NCBI GenBank assembly: GCA_963662155.1 | Contig: OY759275.1 | Span: forward strand, 2,814,501-2,878,500 | Length of the DNA: 64,000 nucleotides | Direction: 5' to 3' | Source: Lamellibrachia columna | Taxonomy: Eukaryota > Annelida > Polychaeta > Sabellida > Siboglinidae | Shown here: positions 12,431 to 24,786 of the stretch, in pieces | Numbering within the stretch: position 1 is the stretch's first letter | Layout of the letters: each line of letters opens with the position of its first letter | Made by a program: the position numbers and the translations under genes | The notes under the pieces: model-generated | Seen by the model: only the letters and a program-made list of their open reading frames with translations | What the model was told of the DNA's origin: nothing | Database searches by the model: none

Positions 12431-14722
12431 AAGAAAACCTGGACCTGGCATGTATGGACGTTGTCACATGACCGGCTCAGTTAGCCTTCACTGTGTGCTT
12501 GCTTACATGTCAGTGAAAAAAAAACACCCACGAATAGTAATCCTCGATTATCCAGAAAGGACCAACTGGGAAACCTAGTGCATGCTGGGTACAGTAATGA
12601 TTAATGTTGTTCCGATTAATCGTTTTTGTCAATGACTGGTGGTTGGACAGGTTGGTCCATGTCTCTGATCAATTAATCAATTACAATCTTGTGTTATTGA
12701 TCATTTTCGTTCCTGTTCCCAAATAACCTGGACTCACCTGGAATCGTGCATGCGACAAACAGTGGCTCAACATCACGGAATCTGGATAATAGAGGCTAGC
12801 TATGGCATCAAAATGTCGGCCGTTGTCAACAAACTATTTGACTATCCTGGGGGAAAGTTTGACCGAGAGTGTTTTTCATTGACGGACTACAACATTAGGC
12901 ATAGCATCTTATAAGTCGTATGACTTCAGCTATGTCCCTTCAGCAGCAGCAGCACACCATGCTATGCACCTGTATATGTTGTTGTTAAATAATCTTTCAT
13001 TCATTCATTCACTCACTACATAAACACTAAAATGAGACAAACCGTCTGATTAATTTTAATTTTACCAGTGATGAACGACCCACGTATTTACGGTGAAATT
13101 GTTGGCCGCCCAAAACGTATGGGTAGAAACAAATGGCATCATCTACAGTGTGTACCATCGATGAGCTTGGCCAAACCAATTCCCAACACCAGTAATGAGC
13201 ACCTACATGGAATCATACCCTGTTGAACATTACACCTGTTATGTCAGTCCAATAGGAGGCCAAGTCATTCTATGCTGGTAATTGCCATGACAGCTAACCT
13301 TGTCAAACCAACACGCAATAACAACCATCATTTGTTTCCTTGCAATCGTAACATTGAATGACAAAATTGATGTGTCAAAAATATACGTGCACATTTTAGC
13401 ATAAAAATATTTGAAATAAAGTAAAAATTACTGTATGCAAAATAAAAGGATTATAAGTACAAAAGCATATATTTAAGTTATTATACAGTTATATATTATT
13501 TATGATACCATAAATATGCACACATGAATATGTAGGGCAAAGTATGCGGTCTATGTCCTACTTTTATATGTTCCATGTCATACAACTTATAATAGTCGCG
13601 CCTTGTTATTTCATGCCACATTACAACATGGATTTGGGTATAAGGTGGTCGGTCGTAGACCCCGATTTTCTACCATTAGAGGGAAATGCCAAATGAGCCT
13701 GTTTCAGGGATGTTCTACGCTACAATCACTGCACTGATCTAATTCATAACTAACACTTGTTTTGGGTGATGTACTCCTCCTGTTTGTCAAACCTAGTACT
13801 TAGAGTTGCTTTGGCAATTCTCAAAAAACATTAAGTGAACAATGGCAACGAACGAGTGGCAACGAACGAGTGGCAACGAACGAGTGGCAACGTATTGTCT
13901 GTTTTGCGCTGCAGCCAGCATCAATCGCTTCATTGTAGCGGTTTGAAAATTGCAATCGAGATTCACAAATACGCCTCGAGCAAGAATCAAATAAACAGTC
14001 TTAAATGTAATTTAGTATGCAATACCAATATAACACTGGGGTGAAATTGCACGCTTCCATTGCATCGTAAATTTAATCATTTTCGCGATGCAAAACCAAC
14101 ATGCCAAATGCATAACCAAAGGCGCTACTGGTGCGCAAAAATACGAATTCATCATCCACATATGAAATGGTGAATCAATGTTAAGTGGTGTGTCATGAAT
14201 TTATGCTTCGGTCGAGATCGGTAGTACAGTATACATAAATGTATTTTATTCAGTTCAAGATTAAACAGTGTGTGACATTTAAAAATCATACATTTTGATG
14301 GTTGTTGACTTGTTTAATAAACTCTATAAACTGTGCATTGACCTACAGACAGTGCTGCCAACACAGAGTGCCTTCGACTGGCGGCGTTCTTGGACTTGGT
14401 GAAGCGGGTGGCAATCGCTGTTGTTTAGTAGCTTCCTGGTGGCAGATATGGGAACACCTAACGTGCCTCACAACGCGGTCCGACATTGTGGACCCCAACC
14501 ACCGCTTTATAACAAGGCCCAACCCGACCGTAATGTATTATTTCACATGTAGTACATGATATATTTATATATACTTATCTGATAAATGCTTGATTGCCTT
14601 ATCTTATAGCTGTGTGGTTCCCTATAATGCCTATGGGCATAATTACAATACTGTCTTTCAGCAAGGGATACATTGGCTTAAGACATTTGTCCTAAAACAT
14701 AGGACAATATTTGTTGTATTGC
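12431..14722. other. unassigned region
   Basis: No gene recognised. Small features are a CAG run at about 12942-12954 and 3.5 copies of the 14-mer GCAACGAACGAGTG at 13843-13891. A short plus-strand ORF at 14302-14559 has no recognisable family. Confidence 0.45.
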
Positions 14723-15303
14723 ACACCACGGGGACACACCACGGGGACACACCAAGGGGACACACCAAGGGGACGCACCAAGGGGACGCACCAAGGGGAC
14801 GCACCAAGGGGACGCACCAAGGGGACGCACCAAGGGGACACACCACAGGACACACCAAGGGGACGCACCAAGGGGACGCACCAAGGGGACGCACCAAGGG
14901 GACACACCACGGGGACACACCACGGGGACACACCAAGGGGACGCACCAAGGGGACGCACCAAGGGGACGCACCAAGGGGACGCACCAAGGGGACGCACCA
15001 CAGGGACACATCAAGAGGACACACCAAGGGGACACACCAAGGGGACGCACCAACGGGTCACACCACGGGGACAAACCAACGGGACACACCATGGGGATGC
15101 ACTAAGGGGACACACCACGGGGACACACCACGGGGACACACCAAGGGGACGCACCAAGTGGACAAACCAACGGGGACACACGACGGGGACACACGACGGG
15201 GACACACCACGTGGATACACCACGGGACACATCAAGAGGACGCACCAAGGGGACACACCAAGAGGACACACCACGGGGACACACCACAGGGACACACCAA
15301 GGG
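14723..15303. repeat. 13-bp minisatellite, ~45 copies
   Basis: Tandem 13-bp unit ACCAAGGGGACGC, with GGGGACACACCACG variants interspersed. The array gives long periodic ORFs on both strands (for example TKGTHQGDAPRGR per 39 nt); I treat these as artefacts of low-complexity sequence without stop codons. Confidence 0.95.
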
Positions 15304-15701
15304 GGAGGGTGCGTGTGTCTCTCCTACTGGAGGCTTTGGATTAAAATTTGGATGAGTGCATGTTTTTGTTGCCTTTTTAATATGGAAATAAACTACAGGC
15401 ATTCCAACAGACCAGAATGTGTTAATCAATTTGTGTGTTTATAATATTACCTTACATTTACCAAATAACAAGCATTCACTAGTAACAAGTCAGAATGTAT
15501 GACATATCCACCAAATGAGTCACACTCACAGACCAAGACATAAATTCGATAAATTGACAGAGACGTAACTTGACTCATACAACTTTACACTCTCGTGGCA
15601 AGAACACCAGAATTAACCCGACTACGCCTCGTGGCCAGAACTCCTCAAATTGCCCGGCAACAGGAGCCATTTTTAAACTGCATAGTTGTACACAGAGTTG
15701 A

Positions 15702-15881
15702 CCAATAAGGGCATTTCTTTCCGGCAGACTGGATTTTGAGGGATTTTTGGAAGGTAGTTTTGACATCGACGTCGTCGAGAGGCAACACGACACTGTCGAC
15801 AGTGACAGCGACATCAGCCTTGATGAAGATATTTCTAACGGCGCTGATCATAATGAGAACGATGTTTCATGTAAAGTTTAA
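15702..15881 (+). other. short acidic coding-like fragment, possibly transposase N-terminus
   Basis: A 59-codon frame without ATG, ended by TAA at 15879-15881. It reads RLDFEGFLEGSFDIDVVE followed by DSDSDISLDED and ends with NGADHNENDVS. Acidic, Ser/Asp-rich N-termini of this type occur on piggyBac-like transposases, but none of the catalytic domain follows. It could equally be a chance acidic frame. Low confidence. Confidence 0.3.
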
Positions 15882-16336
15882 CGGAAATTGTGAAGACGTG
15901 CATTCAGAAAAACTGCTCGGTTTTGTTTACCCTATACAAGAAATTGTTTTTGCATTTTACAGCATATTAATTTATCTATATTTCATATACTGCATGTATC
16001 CGCTAATTATTGGTGGAAAATATAATAAAAATTAATTATCAAGAATAATTTTGAAAATATTTTTTCTTCAAACTTTAGCAAAGCATATTTTGTAAGTAAA
16101 TTTACATAACTAAATTTTTTTGCTATTTACTTCAGCAGTTAGTTCTTCAACTACTGTGCAAATTTTTTTTAATCAGATGAAAAATAAAGTATTTATTTGC
16201 ATTCGTTCAACTCGAGCCAATTATAGGATTTGTTCACATCATTTCATGATTTAATAGGATTCATTAGGAGACAATGCATTAAAACAATGCAAGTTAGCAA
16301 AAGGTACAAATTGGTATTAATTTGGCCATGAAAGGG

Positions 16337-16640
16337 TTAAAGACACTGGTCTGTAATTCTCTTATTTCTTAAACCCTTATACTAATAAGTGGTATACTAA
16401 TTTGTTCTACTGTTTCCATTAGTAGTTTTGGTGAAATTCGATCCATTCTACGTGGTTTATTATCCTTCATTGCCTTTATTTTCTTAGCTACTTAGCTAAA
16501 TTATTTCAGTTACAATTAACTGCCCTAAATAGTCCGATTTAGCCTCCTGAAATTTAGCATCTGGAACTGGTAATGAACTAATATTCTCTCTGGTAAACAT
16601 TGAAATGAAGTATCCATTTAGTTCTTCGCCATTAAAAAAC
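16337..16640 (-). pseudogene. decayed LINE fragment (RT N-terminal region)
   Basis: Read on the minus strand from about 16640, the pieces are EELNGYFISMFTRENISSLP, VPDAKFQEAKSDYLGQLIVT, then AKKIKAMKDNKPRRMDRISP and KLLMETVEQIS, separated by stops and frameshifts. LNxYFxSVFTxEN...VxxxIKxMKxxKSPGxDGIxPKLLxE is the linker-to-RT segment of jockey/CR1-like polymerases. This is the part missing from the copies at 10-11.4 and 19.9-21.7 kb, and it may belong to the same family. Confidence 0.75.
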
Positions 16641-19257
16641 TTGTGATATTATATTTCCAGCAGTTTTCTAGTGGTCCAACCTTGTCTATTGCGTTTTGTT
16701 TACTCCTGACATAATATTAATATGTAATAGTAGTTTTTTTTGTATTAATAGTCTATTACTTTTCTATTACATTTTTGCCACGAACTTACAAAAAGATCAG
16801 GTTTGTCTGCATGTTATTCCAACTGCTAGTAATTGTAAACAATGTATAGACAATGGCTGAGCCGTTTTCTAGGCAGCGCTTCACTCTATCCATTTTCTAT
16901 TCAAAACAACGTGGACCACTTGACTGTGTGCACGATATCCGGGTCGTTGGCAAACAGTGCGTGCAACTCACGCCTAGCGGAGACATTGTGAGATTAGTTT
17001 TAATTTCCACGACAGGTGGCGCCACAGTTTTTCTCAATTAAATATATTCGTAATTTTAATATACGCGATTCCATAACAAGGTGAATGAAAGCGAAATATT
17101 TCCGTATTTGCCATTAGATTCCATAACAAATACGGAGGATTCACAGGTCTGTTATTGTTGGGATGCCCCATTGGGGTGGTTATGGCTTCACACATTTCTA
17201 GCACACACAGTGGGCATGGTTTCAGATATGTGCAGGCAGACAACAAATGTTATCTTAGAGTAGGAGCTGCCACCTGTATTGAATTCAAAGTAAGTGTTAA
17301 TTTGAACCGAACTTCTGAACTTGTTCTTTTTTCAAATTGCCAATTGCGACATGGTAACATTGCCACGCAGACCCTTTGTTAAAATCTTGACAAATGTTCT
17401 CACCTCAGATCTTCAAATGGTGTACTAATGTTTGTTTAGCTAGTACTACAAAGTCTGAGTTCATAGGCAATTCTAGGGTCCACAGGCCCATCCAAAAAAA
17501 GTTAACTGACATTCAGCGATAGTAATAACGACTCAGTAATAGATATCCTGGTAATAGTAATAGAGAGAATTAATGTAATAGAAACAGTAAGAAGTAATAG
17601 TAATAGATTGTCTGTAATGGAACCCATGACTGGGTCAACACTGGTAACAACAAGACTGGCCAGCGAGCCACCATTAATTTTGAACCATAAACAGTTCTGT
17701 AGATATAATAGCTGTCAATGGTGCACATTTTCTGACCCCTATTGGTCAGTCGGAAGTATGATAGGAGTACCACAAAATGACACAAAATTAAGGAATATCT
17801 GAAGTTATTGCACACACCAAAAAATATTATGAACATCCTGAAATATTTTATTGTAAAGCGCATCGATCTGTCTACAGGAGTATGCACCATATTTTAGGAG
17901 TATGCACCATATAATAACTAAATTATTATTATTATAAATCCCAACAAACGCATAATATATGACAATATTAATTAATATAGACCTGTGTCCAAGACTAAGA
18001 CTATAAAACCGCCATAGACTATTTGTGATAGCATCAGAATAATGTGTATTTATTATAACGTTGTCAGGCCGATTATGACAAGACAAGCCGATCAAAACAT
18101 ATTCAACGCCGGTGTCGGTAAATGTTACCGCACTAAATCGGATGCATTATAAACGAATCATTATGATGGCGATGTGGCCTTCCACATAATGCAATGCAAA
18201 CAAATTGAACTTCTAAAGCATAGTGTTAGCGGTAAAATACCGTGTTAGCAAGCATCAAACAACCAAACGAAGTAAAGACTGCTGTTTAATTGGAGGTAGG
18301 TGACTCCTCCAGGCCGAAGGCTACATTACTGCACCGGCACTGAGTCTGCATAGAAAGGGGCGGATCATTACTAAATGTCAAAAGACAAAACGCGTTTACG
18401 AAGAATATTCGTACGAGCCTTTCAAAACCACTTGGTAGAAATTAATGCATAGCATATATTTACGAATTTTACATCTATGTCTGCGTACATAATATATATC
18501 ATATAAACAGCTGAACGCGTTTGCAGCTACTACTAGTGATAGGCAGCCATTTGCATTTGACAGATGCAAAGCGATGGCTTCTAGCTTTTTAGCGCACCTA
18601 CCCGAGCACTGCTTCGAATTGCGCTGCCGAAACCGCAATTCTCCGTCCACGATATGTTTGTCACAGCATGAACAATATACACAGTCCTTGTTATCTCCTG
18701 GAGGGTTTTTGGAAATTTATACTATATACCGAACAATGCTTGCCTCCTTTAGGCCGGCGAAATGTCCGGGAATAACATTTCATTCGAGAACGGTAATCAA
18801 ACCATGTGACTACGCCGAGTCGTTCTATCGACCCCGCCTATTGGTGCAATTTTTCATCAGCTAGTTTCTATAGCAACGTTGACGTCATTTCTCTGACTCC
18901 CCAGCTACTTCCCGCCAGATGACGCACTTGAAACAACCCTCGAAATCCCCAGGGTCGTTTTGGTTAGTTAGTTATCGATTCATAGACCGATTCTTATAGT
19001 ACAAGTGTGAATGCAAACATCTTAACTCGTCGTAAAAATAAGTTACCAAAATATTCTTGTAATTTTTTGGTGATTATATAATAGCTGCATGCTAGCTCGT
19101 GTTTTTTCCAATTATTACAGAATCTCGCAATAATATTATTGTAGACCTATACCGATTTCCAATCAACGTCGCAATTTCAAATAAAAAATTATTAACGTAC
19201 CGATTTTGATTCCTACAATATATACCACTGAACCTTGTTTGGAGACTGTTTATGTTT
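16641..19257. other. unassigned region
   Basis: No gene recognised on either strand. A stretch at about 17520-17600 is rich in TAATAG. A relatively GC-rich portion (about 18540-18970) holds a 96-codon plus-strand ORF of unknown nature and one TGACGTCA palindrome (18880-18887). Confidence 0.4.
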
Positions 19258-19376
19258 AAACCGACCGACCGACCCACCCACTCACCGACCCACCCACTCA
19301 CCGACCCACCCACTCACCGACCGACCCACCCACCCACCGACCGACCCACCCACCCACCCACCCACCCACCCGCCCG
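19258..19376. repeat. CCGACCCACCCACTCA repeat
   Basis: A C-rich array with a 16-bp basic period that degrades into (CCCA)n at its right end. Confidence 0.93.
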
Positions 19377-19877
19377 AATGCAGTAATTTTGTGGAGGGTT
19401 AATTAGACCTTTAGACAGTTGGCTATAGCAGCTTCAGACCACTGCCACACCGTCTGTTTAGTGAGAGGTTCCCTCGCTGTCACAAGACTTTGACGTCACA
19501 GCAGGATCCGGATATGATACAAGATGTGAAACAGGACTTGCATGTTTACGGTTATGGGACTAATAAAAGCTATAGATCTCTAATTAGTCACATAACAAGA
19601 CCACTTGGCAAGAATTAATTTCGCATAGGTTAGTCATATGTAGCGAATGAATGCACAGTCCACCTTCACCTATCCATAGACAGAAGCTGTCGGTGGGCGC
19701 CACGCGAAAAGTTTCTCTCCACATTTCTCAGTCCCCCGTCGCCTCCATCCTCTCTCAGAAACCCAGTCCCGTTTTAGACCCAACTTTTCTTTTGTCGGTT
19801 GTCAATACTATTAAAAAGGCGAACATACAACGACATTGATCTCGAAACGCCCAAATAGCTATTACATGTTTTGCAGA

Positions 19878-21660
19878 TTTAACAAGATTGCCATCCCAAA
19901 CAACAAGTTCCAGGTGGCAAGTGGACAAGGAAGCCATTGGCTTACAGAGAGTCCAACAATTTTATCATCTATGTATAACCCGCCCTTATCAGATATCTGT
20001 CAATTCTATTTTTAAACATATTCACACTACTAGCATTAACACAATCATTTGGCAGTTTGTTCCATTCATTTATCACCCTCTGTGAGAAAGAGTACTTTCT
20101 CATGTCCAACCTACACTGTTCCTTAACAAAAGCTGCTTTGTGTCCTATGGTTCTACTGCCTTCTTTAAGTTTGAAGAACATATTCTTATCAACACCCACA
20201 TAACCGTTCACTATTTTAAACACTTCTATTTGGTCTCTTGTTAGTCTCCTGGTCTGTAGTGTTGTCAAACCGCATTGTAATAAACGGCTTTCATAACTCT
20301 CAATTCTGGAATAATTTTAGTTGCTCTTCGTTGTATTCTTTCTAGCTTGTCTATGTCCTTCTTACGATACGGCCTCCATGCTTGTATACAATATTCCAAA
20401 TGTGGTCTAACTATTGCTTTGTACAGGGTACAATTAGCTGCTTCACCATATACGTGATGGTTCTCCTAATTAGCCCTAGACTTTGATTTCCTATCGAAGC
20501 AGCAATCCCACATTGCTCTGAAACTTTCATGTCAGCACTAAATGTTACTCCTAAGTCCTTTTCTTGTGTGGTTCTACCTAGTACAGCATCCCCCATTTTA
20601 TATTCTTCGTCCATGTTTCCATGTCCTATGTGTATGCATTTACACTTTCCAAAATTGAATAACATTTGCCATTTTTCTGACCATTTAACTAATTTATCTA
20701 GATCATCCTGTAAACTTCGTTTATCTGTAACATTAGTAACCTTTCTGAATACTTTTGTGTCATCTGCAAATTTCAGTACTTTGTTAGATATGTCATCTTC
20801 CAAATCATTCGGCCTAATACTGATCCCTGTGGTACCCCACTCAAAACAGATTTTCAGTTTGAAATATCACCATCTACTATTACTCTCTGTCTTTTGTGTG
20901 TAAGCCACTTTTCTATCCAGTTGATTACATCATTACCTATACCATGGGCTTTTAGTTTATGTAACAGACTTTGATGTTGCACTTTATCGAAAGCTTTCTG
21001 AAAATCTAAGTAGACAACATCCACTGGTGACCCGTCATCTGTAATTTCTTACAAAAAACACAAGAGATTAGTTAGACATGACCTTGCTTTCAGGAACCCA
21101 TGTTGAGGTGTATTTATTAATTTATGTTTTACAAGGAATTTCACCATGTGGTCTCTAATTAATGTTTCGAGTAATTTACATACAACTGATGTTAAACTCA
21201 CTGGTCTGTAATTTCTGGCTTGTTCCTCGATCCCTTCTTAAATAGCGGTGTAATGTTTACCTCTTTCCATTCTGAAGGAACTATTCCTTCTTCTACTGAT
21301 AGAAACCTTAAATAGCGGTGTAAAGTTTGCCTCTTTCCATTCTGAAGGAACTATACCGTCTTCTACTGATAGAAACCTTAAATAGCGGTGTAAAGTTTGC
21401 CTCTTTCCATTCTGAAGGAACTATACCGTCTTCTACTGATAGAAACCTTAAATAGCGGTGTAAAGTTTGCCTCTTTCCATTCTGAAGGAACTATTCCTTC
21501 TTCTACTGATAGAAACCTTAAATAGCGGTGTAAAGTTTGCCTCTTTCCATTCTGAAGGAACTATACCGTCTTCTACTGATAGAAACCTTCTACTGATAGA
21601 AACCTTCTTCTACTGATAGAAACCTTCTTCTAGTGCAGATATACAATTTCGGATAATCCA
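19878..21660 (-). mobile_element. decayed LINE, second copy of the 10-kb family
   Basis: The minus strand reads the same product as the element at 10063-11393. From the 3' side: WNKLPNDCVNASSVNMFKNR at 19969-20268, then KVSEQCGIAASIGNQSLGLI and KFADDTKVF (frame at 20411-20803), then PQHGFLKARS and NYRPVSLTSVVCKLLE near 21130-21230. Upstream of that is VPSEWKEVNITPLFKKG (about 21233-21285). Frameshifts and small deletions disrupt it (for example the loss between the two frames near 20810), so it is a pseudogene. It reaches further 5' than the first copy. Confidence 0.85.
21231..21580. repeat. 70-bp tandem repeat formed from LINE coding sequence
   Basis: Five copies of a 70-bp unit with starts at about 21231, 21301, 21371, 21441 and 21511. 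The first copy is the natural LINE sequence encoding the PSEWKEVNITPLFKK segment of the polymerase. The others are tandem duplicates differing by ATACCGTC/ATTCCTTC. The trail of TTCTACTGATAGAAACC fragments continues to about 21635. Confidence 0.92.
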
Positions 21661-21671
21661 GAGGCGTCAGA

Positions 21672-21807
21672 AGCTGGGCGGGCTGGGCGGGCTGGGCGGG
21701 CTGGGCGGGCTGGGCGGGCTGGGCGGGCTGGGCGGGCTGGGCGGGCTGGGCGGGCTGGGCGGGCTGGGCGGACTGGGCGGGCTAGGTGGGCTGGGCGGGC
21801 TGGGCCC
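21672..21807 (+). repeat. 9-bp G-rich repeat with G-quadruplex potential
   Basis: About 15 copies of the 9-mer GGGCTGGGC. The plus strand has many GGG tracts separated by 1-2 nt, which satisfies the usual G3+N1-7 pattern for an intramolecular G-quadruplex several times over. The minus-strand RPARPARP-type ORF is an artefact. Confidence 0.95.
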
Positions 21808-22778
21808 CAATATTTTTGGTGGGTATATGTTGAGTACAGTGTATGATCGCAGAAACTAATTTCGCCAATACGGCGCGTCCACATAAAACACATGCATACA
21901 AAATTTAGTGCTTGTAGACAACGGACTTTTATTAAACACAACATAAAATACGCACGTTAAATGGAACTTTTAATTATATAATAATACGCTCCGTTCGAAA
22001 AAATAGAGTACCAAAAACAATTAAGCGGCCAATGTATAATTTATCCATCAAGTCGTTTCGCTGCCGACCATCTTTTCATAAAAGTAAGTTGTCATGAATA
22101 ATATATATTTTAGTGCACGTGGTGCACTAAAATAAAACAAGACATAGGCCTCGATGTGGGTACATGTCGTGTACAGATCATCTGAAATATGTCGGAGTTG
22201 AACAAGAATACAATGTTTTGAACAAGAGGAAGCGTTTTTTTGTGAAGTACACGATTCGTTCTTTCATATTATTCTAACACGTGGTTCTTATAACAGCAAG
22301 CTGTGCTGTGAAAGCTTCTGCATTGACTCCTTGCTCACTAGGTGGCGCTCCAGCAGTCCCGTATCTATGTGTTACTCACTAGAGGGCCTACTCAATAGGA
22401 GGAGCATTGGGCTATCATGGTTCCAACATTGACTTAACTTTTAGATTGTTCCTCATGTAACCTGTGGCGCCGCTTAGTGGGAACATGGTAGTGAACTGTT
22501 GGATGACAAAGCTTGGCCCCGGTTTGCGGTCTCACGGATTTCTTTTATTATATTTACATATGTGTATCACTCAGGGTTGGGCAGCTATATATGTAAAATA
22601 CTCACCTGACGGCTTGCTAGTGTCTGTGCGTGGGTCCAGTGTACGGTGCACAGTGTACGGTGCACAGTGTACTCTCAGGCACGACCGGTGTCATGACTCG
22701 ATCCACAGCTGGTCCGACTTCATTTATTGGTTACATCATTTTCGGGGATAAATTTAAACCATTTAATTATATGTGAAT
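21808..22778. other. unassigned region
   Basis: No gene recognised. A near-tandem GTACGGTGCACAGT duplication is seen at about 22640-22668. Confidence 0.4.
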
Positions 22779-22954
<176 letters not shown>

Positions 22955-23040
22955 ATCAGCGGAGAGGACCAGAGTTCGAATCCACACTGCCGTTTCGTAG
23001 CTTGGCCAGTTTTGTTCACTCGACATTGCCTTAGTCTTTC
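22955..23040 (+). mobile_element. tRNA-derived-SINE-like fragment
   Basis: The sequence AGAGTTCGAATCCACA matches a Pol III B box (GWTCRANNC), followed by CTGCCGTTTCGTAGCTTGGC and a TTCACTCGACATTGCCTTAG tail. Related tails occur at 33740-33880 and 56420-56620. The A-box half is replaced by the microsatellite. A SINE assignment is inferred from the box and the dispersed copies. Confidence 0.5.
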
Positions 23041-24021
23041 TGGTGAGACACTGGGCTGTGGATCACTTCCACCCGGTGTCTATGTCTTTCTGGTGAGACA
23101 CTGGGCTGTAGATCACTTCCACCCGGTGTCTATGTCTTTCTGGTGAGACACTGGGGTGTGGATCACTTCCACCCGGTGTCTATGTCTTTCTGGTGAGACA
23201 CTGGGCTGTGGATCACTTCCACCCGGTGTCTATGTCTTTCTGGTGAGACACTGGGCTGTAGATCACTTCCACCCGGTGTATGTCTTTCTGGTGAGACACT
23301 GGGCTGTGGATCACTTCCACCCGGTGTCTATGTCTTTCTGGTGAGACACTGGGCTGTGGATCACTTCCACCCGGTGTCTATGTCTTTCTGGTGAGACACT
23401 GGCCTGTGGATCACTTCCACCCGGTGTCTATGTCTTTCTGGTGAGACACTGGGCTGTGGATCACTTCCACCCGGTGTCTATGTCTTTCTGGTGAGACACT
23501 GGTCTGTAGATCACTTCCACCCGGTGTATGTCTTTCTGGTGAGACACTGGGCTGTAGATCACTTCCACCCGGTGTCTATGTCTTTCTGGTGAGACACTGG
23601 GCTGTAGATCACTTCCACCCGGTGTATGTCTTTCTGGTGAGACACTGGGCTGTGGATCACTTCCACCCGGTGTCTATGTCTTTCTGGTGAGACACTGGCC
23701 TGTAGATCACTTCCACCCGGTGTCTATGTCTTTCTGGTGAGACACTGGGCTGTAGATCACTTCCACCCGGTGTATGTCTTTCTGGTGAGACACTGGGCTG
23801 TGGATCACTTCCACCCGGTGTCTATGTCTTTCTGGTGAGACACTGGCCTGTGGATCACTTCCACCCGGTGTCTATGTCTTTCTGGTGAGACACTGGCCTG
23901 TGGATCACTTCCACCCGGTGTCTATGTCTTTCTGGTGAGACACTGGGCTGTGGATCACTTCCACCCGGTGTCTATGTCTTTCTGGTGAGACACTGGGCTG
24001 TGGATCACTTCCACCCGGTGT
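23032..24021. repeat. 50-bp minisatellite, ~20 copies
   Basis: Twenty copies of a 50-bp unit with the core GTCTTTCTGGTGAGACACTG and end ACTTCCACCCGGTG. A 48-bp length variant (GGTGTATGTC instead of GGTGTCTATGTC) recurs several times. The array follows directly on the SINE-like tail, and its flank (from 24022) looks like a continuation of unique sequence. Confidence 0.96.
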
Positions 24022-24068
24022 CTGTGCGAGAGTAAGAAAAAGATCCCACACAGGGACTTAAGCTGGTG

Positions 24069-24222
24069 GTCTCCCTCTCCCTCTCCCTCTCCCTCTCCCT
24101 CTCCCTCTCCCTCTCCCTCTCCCTCTCCCTCTCCCTCTCCCTCTCCCTCTCCCTCTCCCTCCATCCTCCTCTCTCTTTCTCTCTCCCCTCCCCCTCCCTC
24201 CCTCCCCCTCCCTCCCTCCGGA
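24069..24222 (-). repeat. (CCCTCT)n hexanucleotide and polypyrimidine tract
   Basis: About 15 CCCTCT units to about 24160, then a further 60 nt of almost pure pyrimidine. A homopurine-homopyrimidine mirror-type tract of this length can form triplex (H-DNA). Confidence 0.96.
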
Positions 24223-24227
24223 ATGGA

Positions 24228-24786
24228 CGCGGAACAGTGCTGGAACACGGCAGAACAGTGCTGGAACACGGCAGAACAGTGCCGGAACACGGCAGAACAG
24301 TGCTGGAACACGGCAGAACAGTGCTGGAACACGGCAGAACAGTGCTGGAACACGGCGGAACAGTGCTGGAACACGGCAGAACAGTGCCGGAACACGGCAG
24401 AACAGTGCTGGAACACGGCAGAACAGTGCTGGAACACGGCAGAACAGTGCTGGAACACGGCGGAACAGTGCTGGAACACGGCAGAACAGTGCCGTAACAC
24501 GGCAGAACAGTGCCGGAACACGGCAGAACAGTGCCGGAACACGGCGGAACAGTGCCGGAACACGGCGGAACAGTGCCGTAACACGGCGGAACAGTGCTGG
24601 AACACGGCAGAACAGTGCTGGAACACAGTGGAACAGGGTTGAAACACGGCGGAACAGTGCCGGAACATGGTGGAACAGTGTCGAAACACGGTGGAACAGT
24701 GTCGAAACAGGGTGGAACAGTGCCAGAATACGGTGGAACAGTGCCGGAACACGACGGAACAGTGCTGGAACACGACGGAACGACGA
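24228..24786. repeat. 21-bp minisatellite, ~26 copies
   Basis: About 26 copies of a 21-bp unit with the core GGAACACGGCAGAACAGTGC. Copies are nearly perfect on the left and increasingly diverged towards the right end (from about 24620). The 280- and 313-codon minus-strand ORFs are repeat artefacts. Confidence 0.96.

Noticed and set aside
14658..15355. Periodic ORFs on both strands rich in THQGDAPRG or CPLGVSPWC
   Set aside because: Product of the 13-bp array; both strands are open equally, which argues against coding.
18574..18864. 96-codon plus-strand ORF
   Set aside because: No family recognised and no exon-like boundaries; not enough to call a gene.
18880..18887. TGACGTCA (CRE-like) palindromes here and at about 19491, 24813, 37344 and 47152
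   Set aside because: One of them lies in a coding exon and none sits at an identifiable promoter; treated as chance or background.
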